A stretch of DNA of 55,057 bases, from positions 1-55,057 of the forward strand of contig JAGCYM010000075.1 in the NCBI GenBank assembly GCA_017960805.1, in the 5' to 3' direction. The position numbers were made by a program, and so were the translations under genes. This DNA comes from Ruminococcus sp. (GTDB taxonomy: Bacteria; Bacillota; Clostridia; Oscillospirales; Ruminococcaceae). This document shows positions 43,451 through 51,314 of this stretch, piece by piece (within the stretch, counting starts at the first letter, position 1; every line of letters begins with the position of its first letter). A model generated the notes under the pieces. That model saw only the letters and a program-made list of their open reading frames with translations, was not told the DNA's origin and made no database searches.

Positions 43451-43877
43451 GTGCGGCCAGCTTCTTTCTCATGGTTACTGTAGTCCCCTGTCCGACTTTG
43501 CTTCTTACAGATAGTCTGTCCATAAATGATTCCATCACTGAAAAGCCAAGGCCTGATCTTTCTTCTTCAGGAGCAGTGGTAAACAGCGGTTCCATAGCTT
43601 TTTTTATATCTGTTATCCCGCATCCGCTGTCTTTCACGCGTATGTAGATTTCACGACCTGGAAGCAGTCTTATAACAAGTTCAATGATTCCGCTTGTTCC
43701 GCGGTAACCATGAACGATCGCATTAGTCACTGCTTCAGAAACTGCGGTTCGTATGTCTGACAATTCTTCCACAGTCGGATCAGTCTGAACAATGAATGAT
43801 GACACTGCAGCTCTTGCAGCACTCTCATTTGAAGAAAGAGACGGCATACTGATCCTTATCTCATTAAGTATTTCCAT
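43440..43877 (-). CDS. spoIIAB: Anti-sigma F factor and kinase SpoIIAB
   Basis: 145 residues. GHKL ATPase with N-box DIRTAVSEAVTNAIVHGYRG, G1 VKDSGCGITDIKKAM, G2 RSGLGFSVMESFMD. It binds and inhibits SigF and phosphorylates SpoIIAA. The RBS AGGTTAAC lies before its ATG. The gene sits 13 nt after spoIIAA and overlaps sigF. Length and motifs are standard for the family. Confidence 0.96.
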   Translation of the reverse strand: MEILNEIRISMPSLSSNESAARAAVSSFIVQTDPTVEELSDIRTAVSEAVTNAIVHGYRGTSGIIELVIRLLPGREIYIRVKDSGCGITDIKKAMEPLFTTAPEEERSGLGFSVMESFMDRLSVRSKVGQGTTVTMRKKLAAHGS

Positions 43878-43890
43878 TGTTAACCTCCAT

Positions 43891-44196
43891 TCAAGTTATT
43901 CTTACTATACGTTCAATACCCGCAAGTTTGAGTACACGACGTATGCCATCCTGTGGACTGTGTACCTCGAGCCTTCCGCCGCATTCCTTCATCAGTTTCT
44001 GCCTTCCCATTATGAGTCCGATACCCGAACTGTCCATGAATGTAATGCCACTCATATCCATCGCAAGCACATCAGGCTGCATGTTGATAATGAAGCTGTC
44101 CAGCTGTTCACGGGCAGATCTGGCAGAATGATGGTCTATTTCACCTTTCAGGACTGCTATCGCCATACCTTTTTCAGATTTTATGTCGATTTTCAC
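43891..44196 (-). CDS. spoIIAA: Anti-sigma F antagonist SpoIIAA
   Basis: 101 residues, GTG start at 44196 with GGAGGAG before it. STAS domain; the target Ser lies in ITFMDSSGIGLIMGRQKL, as in SpoIIAA. Unphosphorylated, it releases SigF from SpoIIAB. A SpoIIE phosphatase for it is not adjacent; the Cache-type SpoIIE-domain protein at 34015 belongs to a different operon. I found no clear sigma-H or sigma-A promoter: a TATAAT lies at about -30 from the start but its -35 is poor. Confidence 0.95.
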   Translation of the reverse strand: MKIDIKSEKGMAIAVLKGEIDHHSARSAREQLDSFIINMQPDVLAMDMSGITFMDSSGIGLIMGRQKLMKECGGRLEVHSPQDGIRRVLKLAGIERIVRIT

Positions 44197-44340
44197 CCTT
44201 CACTCCTCCATTCTGTACCAATTGATGCTTTATTATACCACTGCTCACACGCGGAAAATGTCAAAATAAGGAAAGTGTAATCTGTATTATAAAAAGCACT
44301 GTTTTCCATATCTGCACTATTATTTGAAAGTCTTTTCCAC

Positions 44341-44369
44341 TTGAACAATCATCTAAAAAATGATATAAT
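44341..44369 (+). promoter_or_regulatory. Promoter of flavin-reductase-like gene
   Basis: TTGAAC (44341-44346), 17 bp, TATAAT (44364-44369). Confidence 0.75.
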
Positions 44370-44404
44370 ACCCTTAAATGACTTAAACAGAAAGGAATAG
44401 AAAT

Positions 44405-44989
44405 ATGCCAAAGCAATTCTGGAAAGGAAGCGCTCTTCTCGCTCCTGTACCTGCTGCACTTGTAACCTGTGGCACCCTTGATACCCCAAATGTGCTTACT
44501 ATCGGATGGACAGGCATAGTCTGCACACGTCCTCCGATGACATATATTTCTGTAAGACCGGAACGTTACTCACATGATATTATCAAGAATTCAGGAGAAT
44601 TTGTAATAAACCTCACAACATCAGCTATGGTGCGAACTACTGATTTCTGCGGAGTAAAGAGCGGAAGAGATATCAACAAATTTGAAGCCTGTAATCTTCA
44701 TATTGTTCCTGCCCAGAAAGTCTCCGCACCAGTCATTGAAGAGTGCCCGGTCAGTCTGGAATGCAAAGTAACAGAAAGCAAGCTTCTCGGATCTCATACA
44801 ATGTTCCTTGCAGAGATAGTTGGCATAGATGTCGATGAAAGATATATAGACAGTAAAGGGAAACTCAATCTTCAACAGTGCGGTCTGGCTGCTTACGCTC
44901 ATGGTGAATACTTTGCACTCGGACGAAAGCTTGGAGATTTCGGATATTCAGTCAGAAAAAAGAAAAAGCACCGCAACAACAATAAATGA
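44405..44989 (+). CDS. Flavin reductase-like (flavoredoxin-type) protein
   Basis: 194 residues; AAAGGAATAG before the ATG. FMN-binding split-barrel of the flavin reductase family: SALLAPVPAALVTCGTLDTP, NVLTIGWTGIVCTRPPMTYI, SVRPERYSHDIIKNSGEFVI and SLECKVTESKLLGSHTMFLA. Such proteins bind FMN and pass electrons in the cytosol. The Cys-rich middle (DFCGVKSGRDINKFEACNL) is usual in the clostridial branch. A Lys-rich tail ends the protein. It is transcribed alone, convergent with the BofC-like gene. Confidence 0.9.
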   Translation: MPKQFWKGSALLAPVPAALVTCGTLDTPNVLTIGWTGIVCTRPPMTYISVRPERYSHDIIKNSGEFVINLTTSAMVRTTDFCGVKSGRDINKFEACNLHIVPAQKVSAPVIEECPVSLECKVTESKLLGSHTMFLAEIVGIDVDERYIDSKGKLNLQQCGLAAYAHGEYFALGRKLGDFGYSVRKKKKHRNNNK

Positions 44990-44994
44990 CAAAA

Positions 44995-45330
44995 TCATGT
45001 TGCTATATCCTCAATAAACCGTCTGAGTTCTTCCTCGGTCTCCATGATAACTCCATCCCGGAGCTGTTCACGGTCAAATTCAGGCATCAATGCAACATCG
45101 TACTCAATGACACGATAAGGTGTTGAACTGTCACTTTTGAAGAGACCTATCCTGCCATTATACTCCCTTATCTCACATACCGGAACAGGTTCCGGAACAG
45201 AAAATGAAATGCGATTTGCTAGCTTCTGACGCTGAATAGACTGCCCTAAGGTACAGATAACAATGAAGCCGGAAATGGTAAGCGATATCATGAGCATTAA
45301 GTATATACGTCGGTCAAACATCCTGGTCAT
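44995..45330 (-). CDS. BofC C-terminal-domain-like membrane-anchored protein
   Basis: 111 residues; AAAGGAGAG before the ATG. One N-terminal TM (about 9-29, YLMLMISLTISGFIVICTLG) anchors an outside domain. REYNGRIGLFKSDSSTPYRV followed by ALMPEFDREQLRDGVIMETE and ELRRFIED matches the BofC C-terminal pattern (a domain of a forespore-secreted regulator of sigma-K activation in Bacillus). Here the BofC N-terminal domain is missing. The match rests on the LPexDr..L..Gi...eEL pattern; role unproven, though sporulation genes are near by. Confidence 0.65.
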   Translation of the reverse strand: MTRMFDRRIYLMLMISLTISGFIVICTLGQSIQRQKLANRISFSVPEPVPVCEIREYNGRIGLFKSDSSTPYRVIEYDVALMPEFDREQLRDGVIMETEEELRRFIEDIAT

Positions 45331-45418
45331 AAAATCTCTCCTTTGCCGAAAGTATTAAGACTATTATTCTCGATTTTTGCTAAAATATACAAATCTTTAA
45401 GAAAATCCTTTTCACCTA

Positions 45419-45447
45419 TTAACAAACGCTTTCAAACGTGGTATAAT
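45419..45447 (+). promoter_or_regulatory. Promoter of class A PBP gene
   Basis: TTAACA (45419-45424), 17 bp, TATAAT (45442-45447). Confidence 0.7.
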
Positions 45448-45483
45448 ATACAATGTATAAATATGCGACTTATCATTCTATAG

Positions 45484-45522
45484 AAAGGAGTCTCACCGCT
45501 TATGCGGTGACCTGACAAAATG
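45484..45522 (+). promoter_or_regulatory. Shine-Dalgarno and start codon separated by a hairpin
   Basis: AAAGGAG (45484-45490) lies 29 nt before ATG 45520. Between them TCACCGC (45493-45499) and GCGGTGA (45504-45510) form a 7-bp stem with loop TTAT. Folded, the hairpin brings the site to about 11 nt from the ATG. No closer ribosome site exists and an in-frame TGA at 45508-45510 rules out earlier starts. Confidence 0.65.
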
Positions 45523-48135
45523 ACTGATAGAACACCAAATCGCAGCGGAGCCAGCAAGCGTCCCACTTCAGGTCAGGGTAACAGAAGACCAAGACCTCAG
45601 GGTGCGCCACCTCGCCAGGGAAGGCCTGCTTACGCACAGGGCGGTTCACCCTACAGGCAGGGAATGCCTCCGCAGCGCTCAAATACTGCTCCAATGCAGG
45701 AACATCCAAAAAAGAAAAAGAAAAAGAAGAATAAATTCCTTGTAATTCTTAAAAAGATAGGAGCTGCCATCATAACAACGCTCCTTTCACTCTTCCTCGT
45801 TATGATAATTACAGGTACTATCGTATCCACAGCACTCACGATATATGTACTTGACTTCATGGACGAATCAACAAGTGTAACTTTTGCAACACTTGAATCA
45901 GGAAGCGATACTTATTTTTATGGTACTGAAATAGATGAGGAAACCGGAGAAGAAAAACTCATTCTTCTGAATCAGATCAAAACTGATATACAGCGTATCC
46001 CAGTCTCCATTGACAAGGTACCTCAGGATGTCCGCAACGCTTTCACATGCACTGAGGACGAACGTTTCTACCTTCATGATGGTGTTGACTACAAGCGTAC
46101 GTTTTCAGCGTTCCTGAACCTGTTCCTTCACTTCTATGATACGGAACAGGGTGGTTCTACCATTACCCAGCAGCTCATCAAGAAGCTGACCGGTGATGAA
46201 GAACACTCATTCCAGCGTAAGATCCGAGAGATTTTCGCTGCTATGCAGCTTGAGAAAACATACTCAAAAGATGAGATACTCGAAGAATATCTGAACTACA
46301 TTTCATTCGGCGGACCTATAAACGGCATACAGCTTGCTTCAACTCGATACTTTGGTAAGGATGTCTCAGATCTTACTATACCAGAGGCAGCTGTCCTTGC
46401 TGCGATACCTAAGAGTCCTCAGTATTATGGCCCGATGGTTGAGACCGAGGATGAAGATGGTAAAATCATAGTCGACGGTGAGGCTAACAACCGTATTCGT
46501 CAGCGTTATGTTCTCTGGCAGATGTACAAGAATGGTGCCATCACATATGATGAGTATCAGGAATATCTCAATACAAAGATAATCTATACATTCTCTCCTG
46601 AATATAAGGAGCTGCACCCCGAGGTTGACCTTGAAGCTCTCGAAGCTGAACAGAAGATATATACCTGGGAAGTTGACGCAATGATGTACGAAGCAGCTGA
46701 TATCGTACAGAATCAGTTCAACCTTGAAACACGGGATGAAGCTATTGCCCGTATCAACAAGGGTGGATACCGTATCTATTCAACAACTGACCGAAAGATG
46801 CAGAATTATGTTGAGGAAAAGATGCTCGATATCGGTAACATAATGGACAAAGGCTACGTTACTAGATGGGTTGACCTTGACAATGACGGTGAGGTTGAGG
46901 AAGAGATACCTCATGTTGCTTTTGTAGCGCTCCGGTATGACGGTTCTGTAATGTGTCAGGTCGGTAATGTAGGTCCGAAGACAGGATCGCTCTCAACAAG
47001 CTACGCTGTTACAGAGCCACGTCAGATAGGTTCGACGGTAAAGCCTATAACGACCTACGGTCTCGCGCTTGAAACAGACCATATCCACTGGGGAAGCGTC
47101 TACACCGATAAGTCAATCATGGAGGTAAACGGAAAGCCATGGCCTACGAACTATACAGTTGATACCTCGATAAGTATAACCAACCGACAGTACAACATCT
47201 ACTACTTCCTCCAGAAGTCCTTCAATACCGTTCCTGCGCAGCTCTGTCAGGAACTCACACCCAAGGCGGTATTCAAGTTCGCTACAGAAAACATGGGCAT
47301 GAAGCTTGACCCTGCCGATGAGAGCTACTCTCCTCTTTCAGTCGGAGCTCTTACATGGGGTATCACACTTGAAAACCTTGTAAACGCATACCTGCCATAT
47401 GGTAATCTCGGTGTTTACAATGAAGCGCATATCATATCAAGAATCGAAGACGGCAACCACAATGTCATCTACTCAAACGACGGCAACGCACGTCAGGCAG
47501 TATCGGCTGAGACAGCTTACGTTATGAACCGTATGCTCAAGAACGTTGTTGATCAGGGTACCGCGGCAAGCGTACACTTCAACAACAAGGTACTCGTCGG
47601 AAAGACAGGTACCTCCGAGAACTGGCAGAACCTCACCTTTGTAGGTCTTACCAGTGACTTCGTAAGCGGCGTAACGATAGGCTACCGCGAGTACAGTGAC
47701 TACCTCCAGCTCCCGACATCGCTCCATGCCTGCGATGTATGGAACTCGATAATCGGCAACTATGCTGATACAATGTTCATGGATACTCCTATGGACTTCG
47801 AGCGCTGCACTACAGTCATCGACGCTCCTATGTGTACATCAACCGGTAACATAGCTGGTGCAAACTGTCCAAGAGGAATTACAGGATACTGGAAATCAAC
47901 CAACTGTCCGACTTGTGACGGAGCTCACTACGTTGCTCCTGATCCGAATGCTGTTGATCCTAATGCAGGCGGTGACACTCCTGATGATCCGAATGCAGGC
48001 GTAGATCCAAACGCTGGCGTAGATCCAAACGCTGGCGGCGGAGTTGATGTTCCTGATCCTAACGCTGGCTGGGTAGATCCTGGTCAGGGTGGCGGAGGAG
48101 ACGCTCCGGATCCCGGCGGAGTTTCCGAATGGTAA
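45520..48135 (+). CDS. Class A penicillin-binding protein (glycosyltransferase/transpeptidase)
   Basis: 871 residues. Basic, Pro/Gln/Gly-rich cytosolic N-terminus (1-65), TM helix (about 75-110), GT51 domain with TEDERFYLHDGVDYKRTF, GGSTITQQLIKK, RKIREIFAAMQLEKTYSKDE and EAAVLAAIPKSPQYYGP, then the transpeptidase domain: serine motif in RQIGSTVKPITTYG, SFN in QKSFNTVPAQ, KTG in LVGKTGTSENWQNL. A C-terminal tail follows with Cys pairs (STNCPTCDGAHY) and Asp/Pro/Asn/Gly repeats (DPNAGVDPNAGVDPNAGG). It polymerises and crosslinks peptidoglycan. It is the intact counterpart of the truncated lipoprotein PBP at 22652. The long hairpin-containing spacer before the ATG suggests translational control. 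Confidence 0.95.
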   Translation: MTDRTPNRSGASKRPTSGQGNRRPRPQGAPPRQGRPAYAQGGSPYRQGMPPQRSNTAPMQEHPKKKKKKKNKFLVILKKIGAAIITTLLSLFLVMIITGTIVSTALTIYVLDFMDESTSVTFATLESGSDTYFYGTEIDEETGEEKLILLNQIKTDIQRIPVSIDKVPQDVRNAFTCTEDERFYLHDGVDYKRTFSAFLNLFLHFYDTEQGGSTITQQLIKKLTGDEEHSFQRKIREIFAAMQLEKTYSKDEILEEYLNYISFGGPINGIQLASTRYFGKDVSDLTIPEAAVLAAIPKSPQYYGPMVETEDEDGKIIVDGEANNRIRQRYVLWQMYKNGAITYDEYQEYLNTKIIYTFSPEYKELHPEVDLEALEAEQKIYTWEVDAMMYEAADIVQNQFNLETRDEAIARINKGGYRIYSTTDRKMQNYVEEKMLDIGNIMDKGYVTRWVDLDNDGEVEEEIPHVAFVALRYDGSVMCQVGNVGPKTGSLSTSYAVTEPRQIGSTVKPITTYGLALETDHIHWGSVYTDKSIMEVNGKPWPTNYTVDTSISITNRQYNIYYFLQKSFNTVPAQLCQELTPKAVFKFATENMGMKLDPADESYSPLSVGALTWGITLENLVNAYLPYGNLGVYNEAHIISRIEDGNHNVIYSNDGNARQAVSAETAYVMNRMLKNVVDQGTAASVHFNNKVLVGKTGTSENWQNLTFVGLTSDFVSGVTIGYREYSDYLQLPTSLHACDVWNSIIGNYADTMFMDTPMDFERCTTVIDAPMCTSTGNIAGANCPRGITGYWKSTNCPTCDGAHYVAPDPNAVDPNAGGDTPDDPNAGVDPNAGVDPNAGGGVDVPDPNAGWVDPGQGGGGDAPDPGGVSEW

Positions 48136-48149
48136 AAAAACAACAAAAG

Positions 48150-48180
48150 GACCTGTCTGCTTAAAGCGGACAGGTCTTGC
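48150..48180 (+). terminator. Stem-loop after class A PBP gene
   Basis: GACCTGTC (48150-48157) with GACAGGTC (48169-48176), followed by TTGCTGT; the T-run is poor, so read-through into the methyltransferase gene is possible. Confidence 0.6.
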
Positions 48181-48205
48181 TGTATAATTTAAATTGGAGG
48201 ATAAT

Positions 48206-49321
48206 ATGAGCGATAAGCTTAGACTTTGCTGCCCATGCCATTTTGGACTGGAAAGCGTTCTTAAATATGAGATAACAAAAATAGGAGGAACTGATCTTAC
48301 TGTCAGCGATGGAAAGATCTCTTTTACTGGTGATGAACACATTCTGGCACGTGCTAATCTATGCCTTTCTACAGCTGAACGAGTTCTCATCGAACTTATA
48401 GAGTTCCGTGCTGAAACCTTCGAAGAACTCTTCCAGGGCGTACGCTCTGTTGAGCTTGAACGATTCATCGGAATAGACGATGCGTTTCCGGTAAAAGGCT
48501 ACTCACTCAATTCTGCTCTTCACAGTATTCCGGACTGCCAATCTATTGTAAAAAAAGCTGCTGTTGAACGTCTCAAAAGCAAATACGGAGTCAGCTGGTT
48601 CAGTGAATCAGGACCTACTGTTCAGATAAAATTCAGTATACTTAAAGATGTTGTAACCCTTTATCTGGATACAAGCGGAGTTGGACTTCATAAACGAGGT
48701 TACAGACGCAATTCAAATGCAGCACCTATTAAGGAAACTCTTGCGGCTGGAATTATTGATCTTGCACGTGTACGTCCTGATAGTATTGTATGTGATCCGT
48801 TCTGCGGAAGCGGAACACTTCTGATCGAAGCAGCAATGAAAGCGCTTAAAATTCCTGTAGGAATCAATCGTCGCTTTGCTGCTGAAAAATGGAACTGTAT
48901 TCCATCTTCTGTTTGGCAGGAAGAACGTAAACTTGCTATTGACGGAGTTGACCGTTCAGCTGAATTCAGAGCAATCGGATTTGATATTGATGACGCTGCT
49001 GTAGCACTCACTCTAGACAACGCACACAAGGCTGGCATAAAATCACGTATCAAAGTTGAACAGGCCGACATAGACAAATTCGTTCAGCCTGAAGACTCGA
49101 TTGTAATCTGTAATCCTCCATATGGTGAACGACTTCTTGAGCTTCGTGAAGCTGAAGACATATATCGAAGAATGGGGAGAGTCCTTGGAAAGGGCGGCAG
49201 TCGTCAGAGCTATATTATTTCACCGCATGAACAGTTTGAGCAGTTTTTCGGTGAAAGCGCGAAAAAACGTCGTAAGCTGTATAATGGTATGATCAAGTGC
49301 CAGCTATATATGTACTTCTGA
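48206..49321 (+). CDS. THUMP-domain 23S rRNA methyltransferase (RlmL/YpsC type)
   Basis: 371 residues from ATG 48206 with GGAGG just before; an in-frame TTG at 48194 overlaps that site. THUMP RNA-binding domain (about 1-155), UPF0020 methyltransferase domain: RGYRRNSNAAPIKETLAAGI, SAM site VCDPFCGSGTLLIEAAMKAL, catalytic NPPYGERL. It should methylate a guanine N2 in 23S rRNA. The length fits the Bacillus YpsC branch, shorter than E. coli RlmL, which has a second methyltransferase domain. It is followed 18 nt later by the C_GCAxxG gene. Confidence 0.92.
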   Translation: MSDKLRLCCPCHFGLESVLKYEITKIGGTDLTVSDGKISFTGDEHILARANLCLSTAERVLIELIEFRAETFEELFQGVRSVELERFIGIDDAFPVKGYSLNSALHSIPDCQSIVKKAAVERLKSKYGVSWFSESGPTVQIKFSILKDVVTLYLDTSGVGLHKRGYRRNSNAAPIKETLAAGIIDLARVRPDSIVCDPFCGSGTLLIEAAMKALKIPVGINRRFAAEKWNCIPSSVWQEERKLAIDGVDRSAEFRAIGFDIDDAAVALTLDNAHKAGIKSRIKVEQADIDKFVQPEDSIVICNPPYGERLLELREAEDIYRRMGRVLGKGGSRQSYIISPHEQFEQFFGESAKKRRKLYNGMIKCQLYMYF

Positions 49322-49339
49322 CAAAGGAGGATAATCTGA

Positions 49340-49801
49340 ATGAACAACGAACACGCTGAAAAAGCCTGCAGGCTTTTTTCTGAAGGAAGAAACTGCGCTC
49401 AGGCTGTATTTGTAGCTTTCTGTGACTTAACAGGACTTGACGAAGACCTGGCATTAAGACTATCATCTTCATTCGGTGGAGGAATGGGACGTATGCGTGA
49501 GGTTTGCGGTGCATGTTCTGCTATGTTCATGGTTGCTGGTATACTCTATGGATACAGCTCAGAAAGCGATGATAAAGAAAAAGCAGAACACTACAAGAGA
49601 ATACAGTATCTCGCAGAAGAATTCCGTAAAAAACATGAAACTATAATCTGCAGGGATCTGCTAAAAGGATTAAGTGTAGACAAATCCCCTATTCCGGACA
49701 AGCGTACTGAACAGTACTACAAAGTAAGACCTTGTATTCGCTTTGTCTGCACAGCAGCAGATATACTTGACAAGTACATTGAAGAAAACCCGGTTAAATA
49801 A
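49340..49801 (+). CDS. C_GCAxxG_C_C family protein
   Basis: 153 residues; GGAGG before the ATG. The family signature is visible: RNCAQAVFVAF, SSFGGGMGRMREVCGACSAM, and later Cys at TIICRDLLKG and VRPCIRFVCTAADIL. These conserved Cys suggest redox or metal binding, but the family has no proven reaction. It is cytosolic and lies 18 nt after the methyltransferase gene, probably cotranscribed. Confidence 0.9.
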   Translation: MNNEHAEKACRLFSEGRNCAQAVFVAFCDLTGLDEDLALRLSSSFGGGMGRMREVCGACSAMFMVAGILYGYSSESDDKEKAEHYKRIQYLAEEFRKKHETIICRDLLKGLSVDKSPIPDKRTEQYYKVRPCIRFVCTAADILDKYIEENPVK

Positions 49802-49874
49802 GGAGGCCTTTCAATCGCCTGTCATTCTACAATTTCTCATCTAAATTTGAATCGCTGAATCTTCATAAAAAATA

Positions 49875-49920
49875 AGCAGCACCTTGAAACACTTCACATG
49901 AAATCAAGGTGCTGCTTTTT
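49875..49920. terminator. Terminator between convergent genes
   Basis: AGCAGCACCTTGA pairs with TCAAGGTGCTGCT, 16-nt loop, then TTTTT on the + strand. Runs of A before the stem give a T-run for the minus strand too. Confidence 0.88.
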
Positions 49921-49922
49921 CA

Positions 49923-51089
49923 TCAGCTGTCAATCAGCATTCTTGCCCGGTTATATGCATTAAGCGGAGTGCCGCTGGAGTCTATGTCGATACTTACTAT
50001 CTGGCCACCACATTGTCTGGCTACAGAAGAATAGATACCCCTTCCAAAAATATGACTTGGCATACATCCGAAAGGCTGAACAGCAAGAACTTTTTTGCAT
50101 CCATGATTGAAGTATCCCACTGCCTCAGTTCCAATTAACCAACCATCCCCTACACTTGCTCCTGTACTGACTATTCCTTCAGCCTCGGCCTTGATAGAAT
50201 GAAGTGATGGAAGGGAATAGAAGCCCGCATCAGTAAGTGCTGATATCATATTTTTCTGAATTATTTCAAGCATCCAGCCTACTGCGCGGTATGCTACAGC
50301 GGCAATTTCAGGCAGATGAACAAGCTGCGCATCTATATAGTATATAACATACCATGAGAGGCCGTTTGTAAAGCTTTCACATCCGTTATCTTCGATGAAT
50401 CTGACTATATCCCAGTTACCACAGGAACAGTACTTGGTGTATAGTTCTCCTACTATTGCTATTCGCTGCTTCTTCACATCAATTCGTGGTATTCTTTTAA
50501 AGCTCGCAGTTATAGTACGGAACCGTTTTATCATAACGGATAATGAAAGCCGCTGACATTTCTTTAATTCATCTCCCAGCTTCCTGAACCATCTGTCACG
50601 CAGCCTTTCAGTTTCGCCCTTGTTCTTTTCGTATGGTCTGACCTGCTGAACCAGTATCATCAGCAAATCCCCGTAAAAAAGCGCAAATAAAGAACGCCAT
50701 ACCATAACCGGAGTAATAGGCAACTGATTCTCTTTATCAATGTGTTTCAGATTAAGATTAAGTACTCGGGTCTGAGAATGGCCGGCTTTCGATATCGCCT
50801 TTCTGAGCAGCTCAGTATAATTTGATCCTCTGCATGCATCACCTACTGTTGGCATTAGAAGCTTCGTACGACTTGGATCAAATTTTCCATTATTGAGCGC
50901 ATCTATCATCTGACCAATCATCATAGCAAGCGGCCAGCACATATCATTATGTGTATATCGAAGTCCAATCGGTAGTACTTCTTTTCCCTGGGAAAGAATG
51001 ACAGGATTATACTCCTTAGTGAGAAATACATATTTCATAAGTGGAAAATGCGCATCAAGCATTGCCGGAATTAACAGAGTTTCCTTCAT
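49923..51089 (-). CDS. 2-hydroxyacyl-CoA dehydratase/activase-related protein
   Basis: 388 residues. It matches the C-terminal part of the large clostridial acyl-CoA dehydratase activase-related proteins (DUF2229/HgdB-like region): PIGLRYTHNDMCWPLAMMIG, MPTVGDACRGSNYTELLRKA, RIAIVGELYTKYCSCGNWDI, EAVGYFNHGCKKVLAVQPFG, and IVSIDIDSSGTPLNAYNRAR. Conserved Cys in DMCWP, DACRGSNY, GCKK and FGCMPSH could hold an iron-sulfur cluster. In its relatives these parts are fused to a BadF/BcrA ATPase; none is encoded next to this gene, so it is a stand-alone piece. It has its own promoter. Substrate unknown. Confidence 0.8.
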   Translation of the reverse strand: MKETLLIPAMLDAHFPLMKYVFLTKEYNPVILSQGKEVLPIGLRYTHNDMCWPLAMMIGQMIDALNNGKFDPSRTKLLMPTVGDACRGSNYTELLRKAISKAGHSQTRVLNLNLKHIDKENQLPITPVMVWRSLFALFYGDLLMILVQQVRPYEKNKGETERLRDRWFRKLGDELKKCQRLSLSVMIKRFRTITASFKRIPRIDVKKQRIAIVGELYTKYCSCGNWDIVRFIEDNGCESFTNGLSWYVIYYIDAQLVHLPEIAAVAYRAVGWMLEIIQKNMISALTDAGFYSLPSLHSIKAEAEGIVSTGASVGDGWLIGTEAVGYFNHGCKKVLAVQPFGCMPSHIFGRGIYSSVARQCGGQIVSIDIDSSGTPLNAYNRARMLIDS

Positions 51090-51126
51090 AGTATCCCCAC
51101 CTTCTCCATGTTTTGATTCTATTAAT

Positions 51127-51155
51127 ATTATAATATATTAATGAGCAATGAGCAA
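51127..51155 (-). promoter_or_regulatory. Promoter of dehydratase-related gene
   Basis: Minus-strand TTGCTC (51155-51150), 17 bp, TATAAT (51132-51127). Confidence 0.7.
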
Positions 51156-51224
51156 CTATTTTTTTTAATTGTAATACAAATCGCATTTGATTGTAATCAA
51201 ATCCGTAGAAATTATAAAAATTCC

Positions 51225-51253
51225 TTGACATCGCCATTTATATATGGTATAAT
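51225..51253 (+). promoter_or_regulatory. Perfect sigma-A promoter of metal transporter operon
   Basis: TTGACA (51225-51230), 17 bp, TATAAT (51248-51253). Expected start falls within the operator at 51260. Confidence 0.92.
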
Positions 51254-51259
51254 CAAGAA

Positions 51260-51282
51260 TTGAAAATGATTATCATTTTCAA
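51260..51282 (+). promoter_or_regulatory. Fur-family operator (perfect 11-1-11 palindrome)
   Basis: TTGAAAATGAT-T-ATCATTTTCAA. The 19 central bases differ from the classical E. coli Fur box (GATAATGATTATCATTATC) at two positions only. It covers the transcription start, so a bound repressor would block initiation. Whether Fur, Zur or another family member binds cannot be read from the site. Confidence 0.85.
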
Positions 51283-51314
51283 AACAAATTAGTTCAATTC
51301 AAGGAGCATATACT

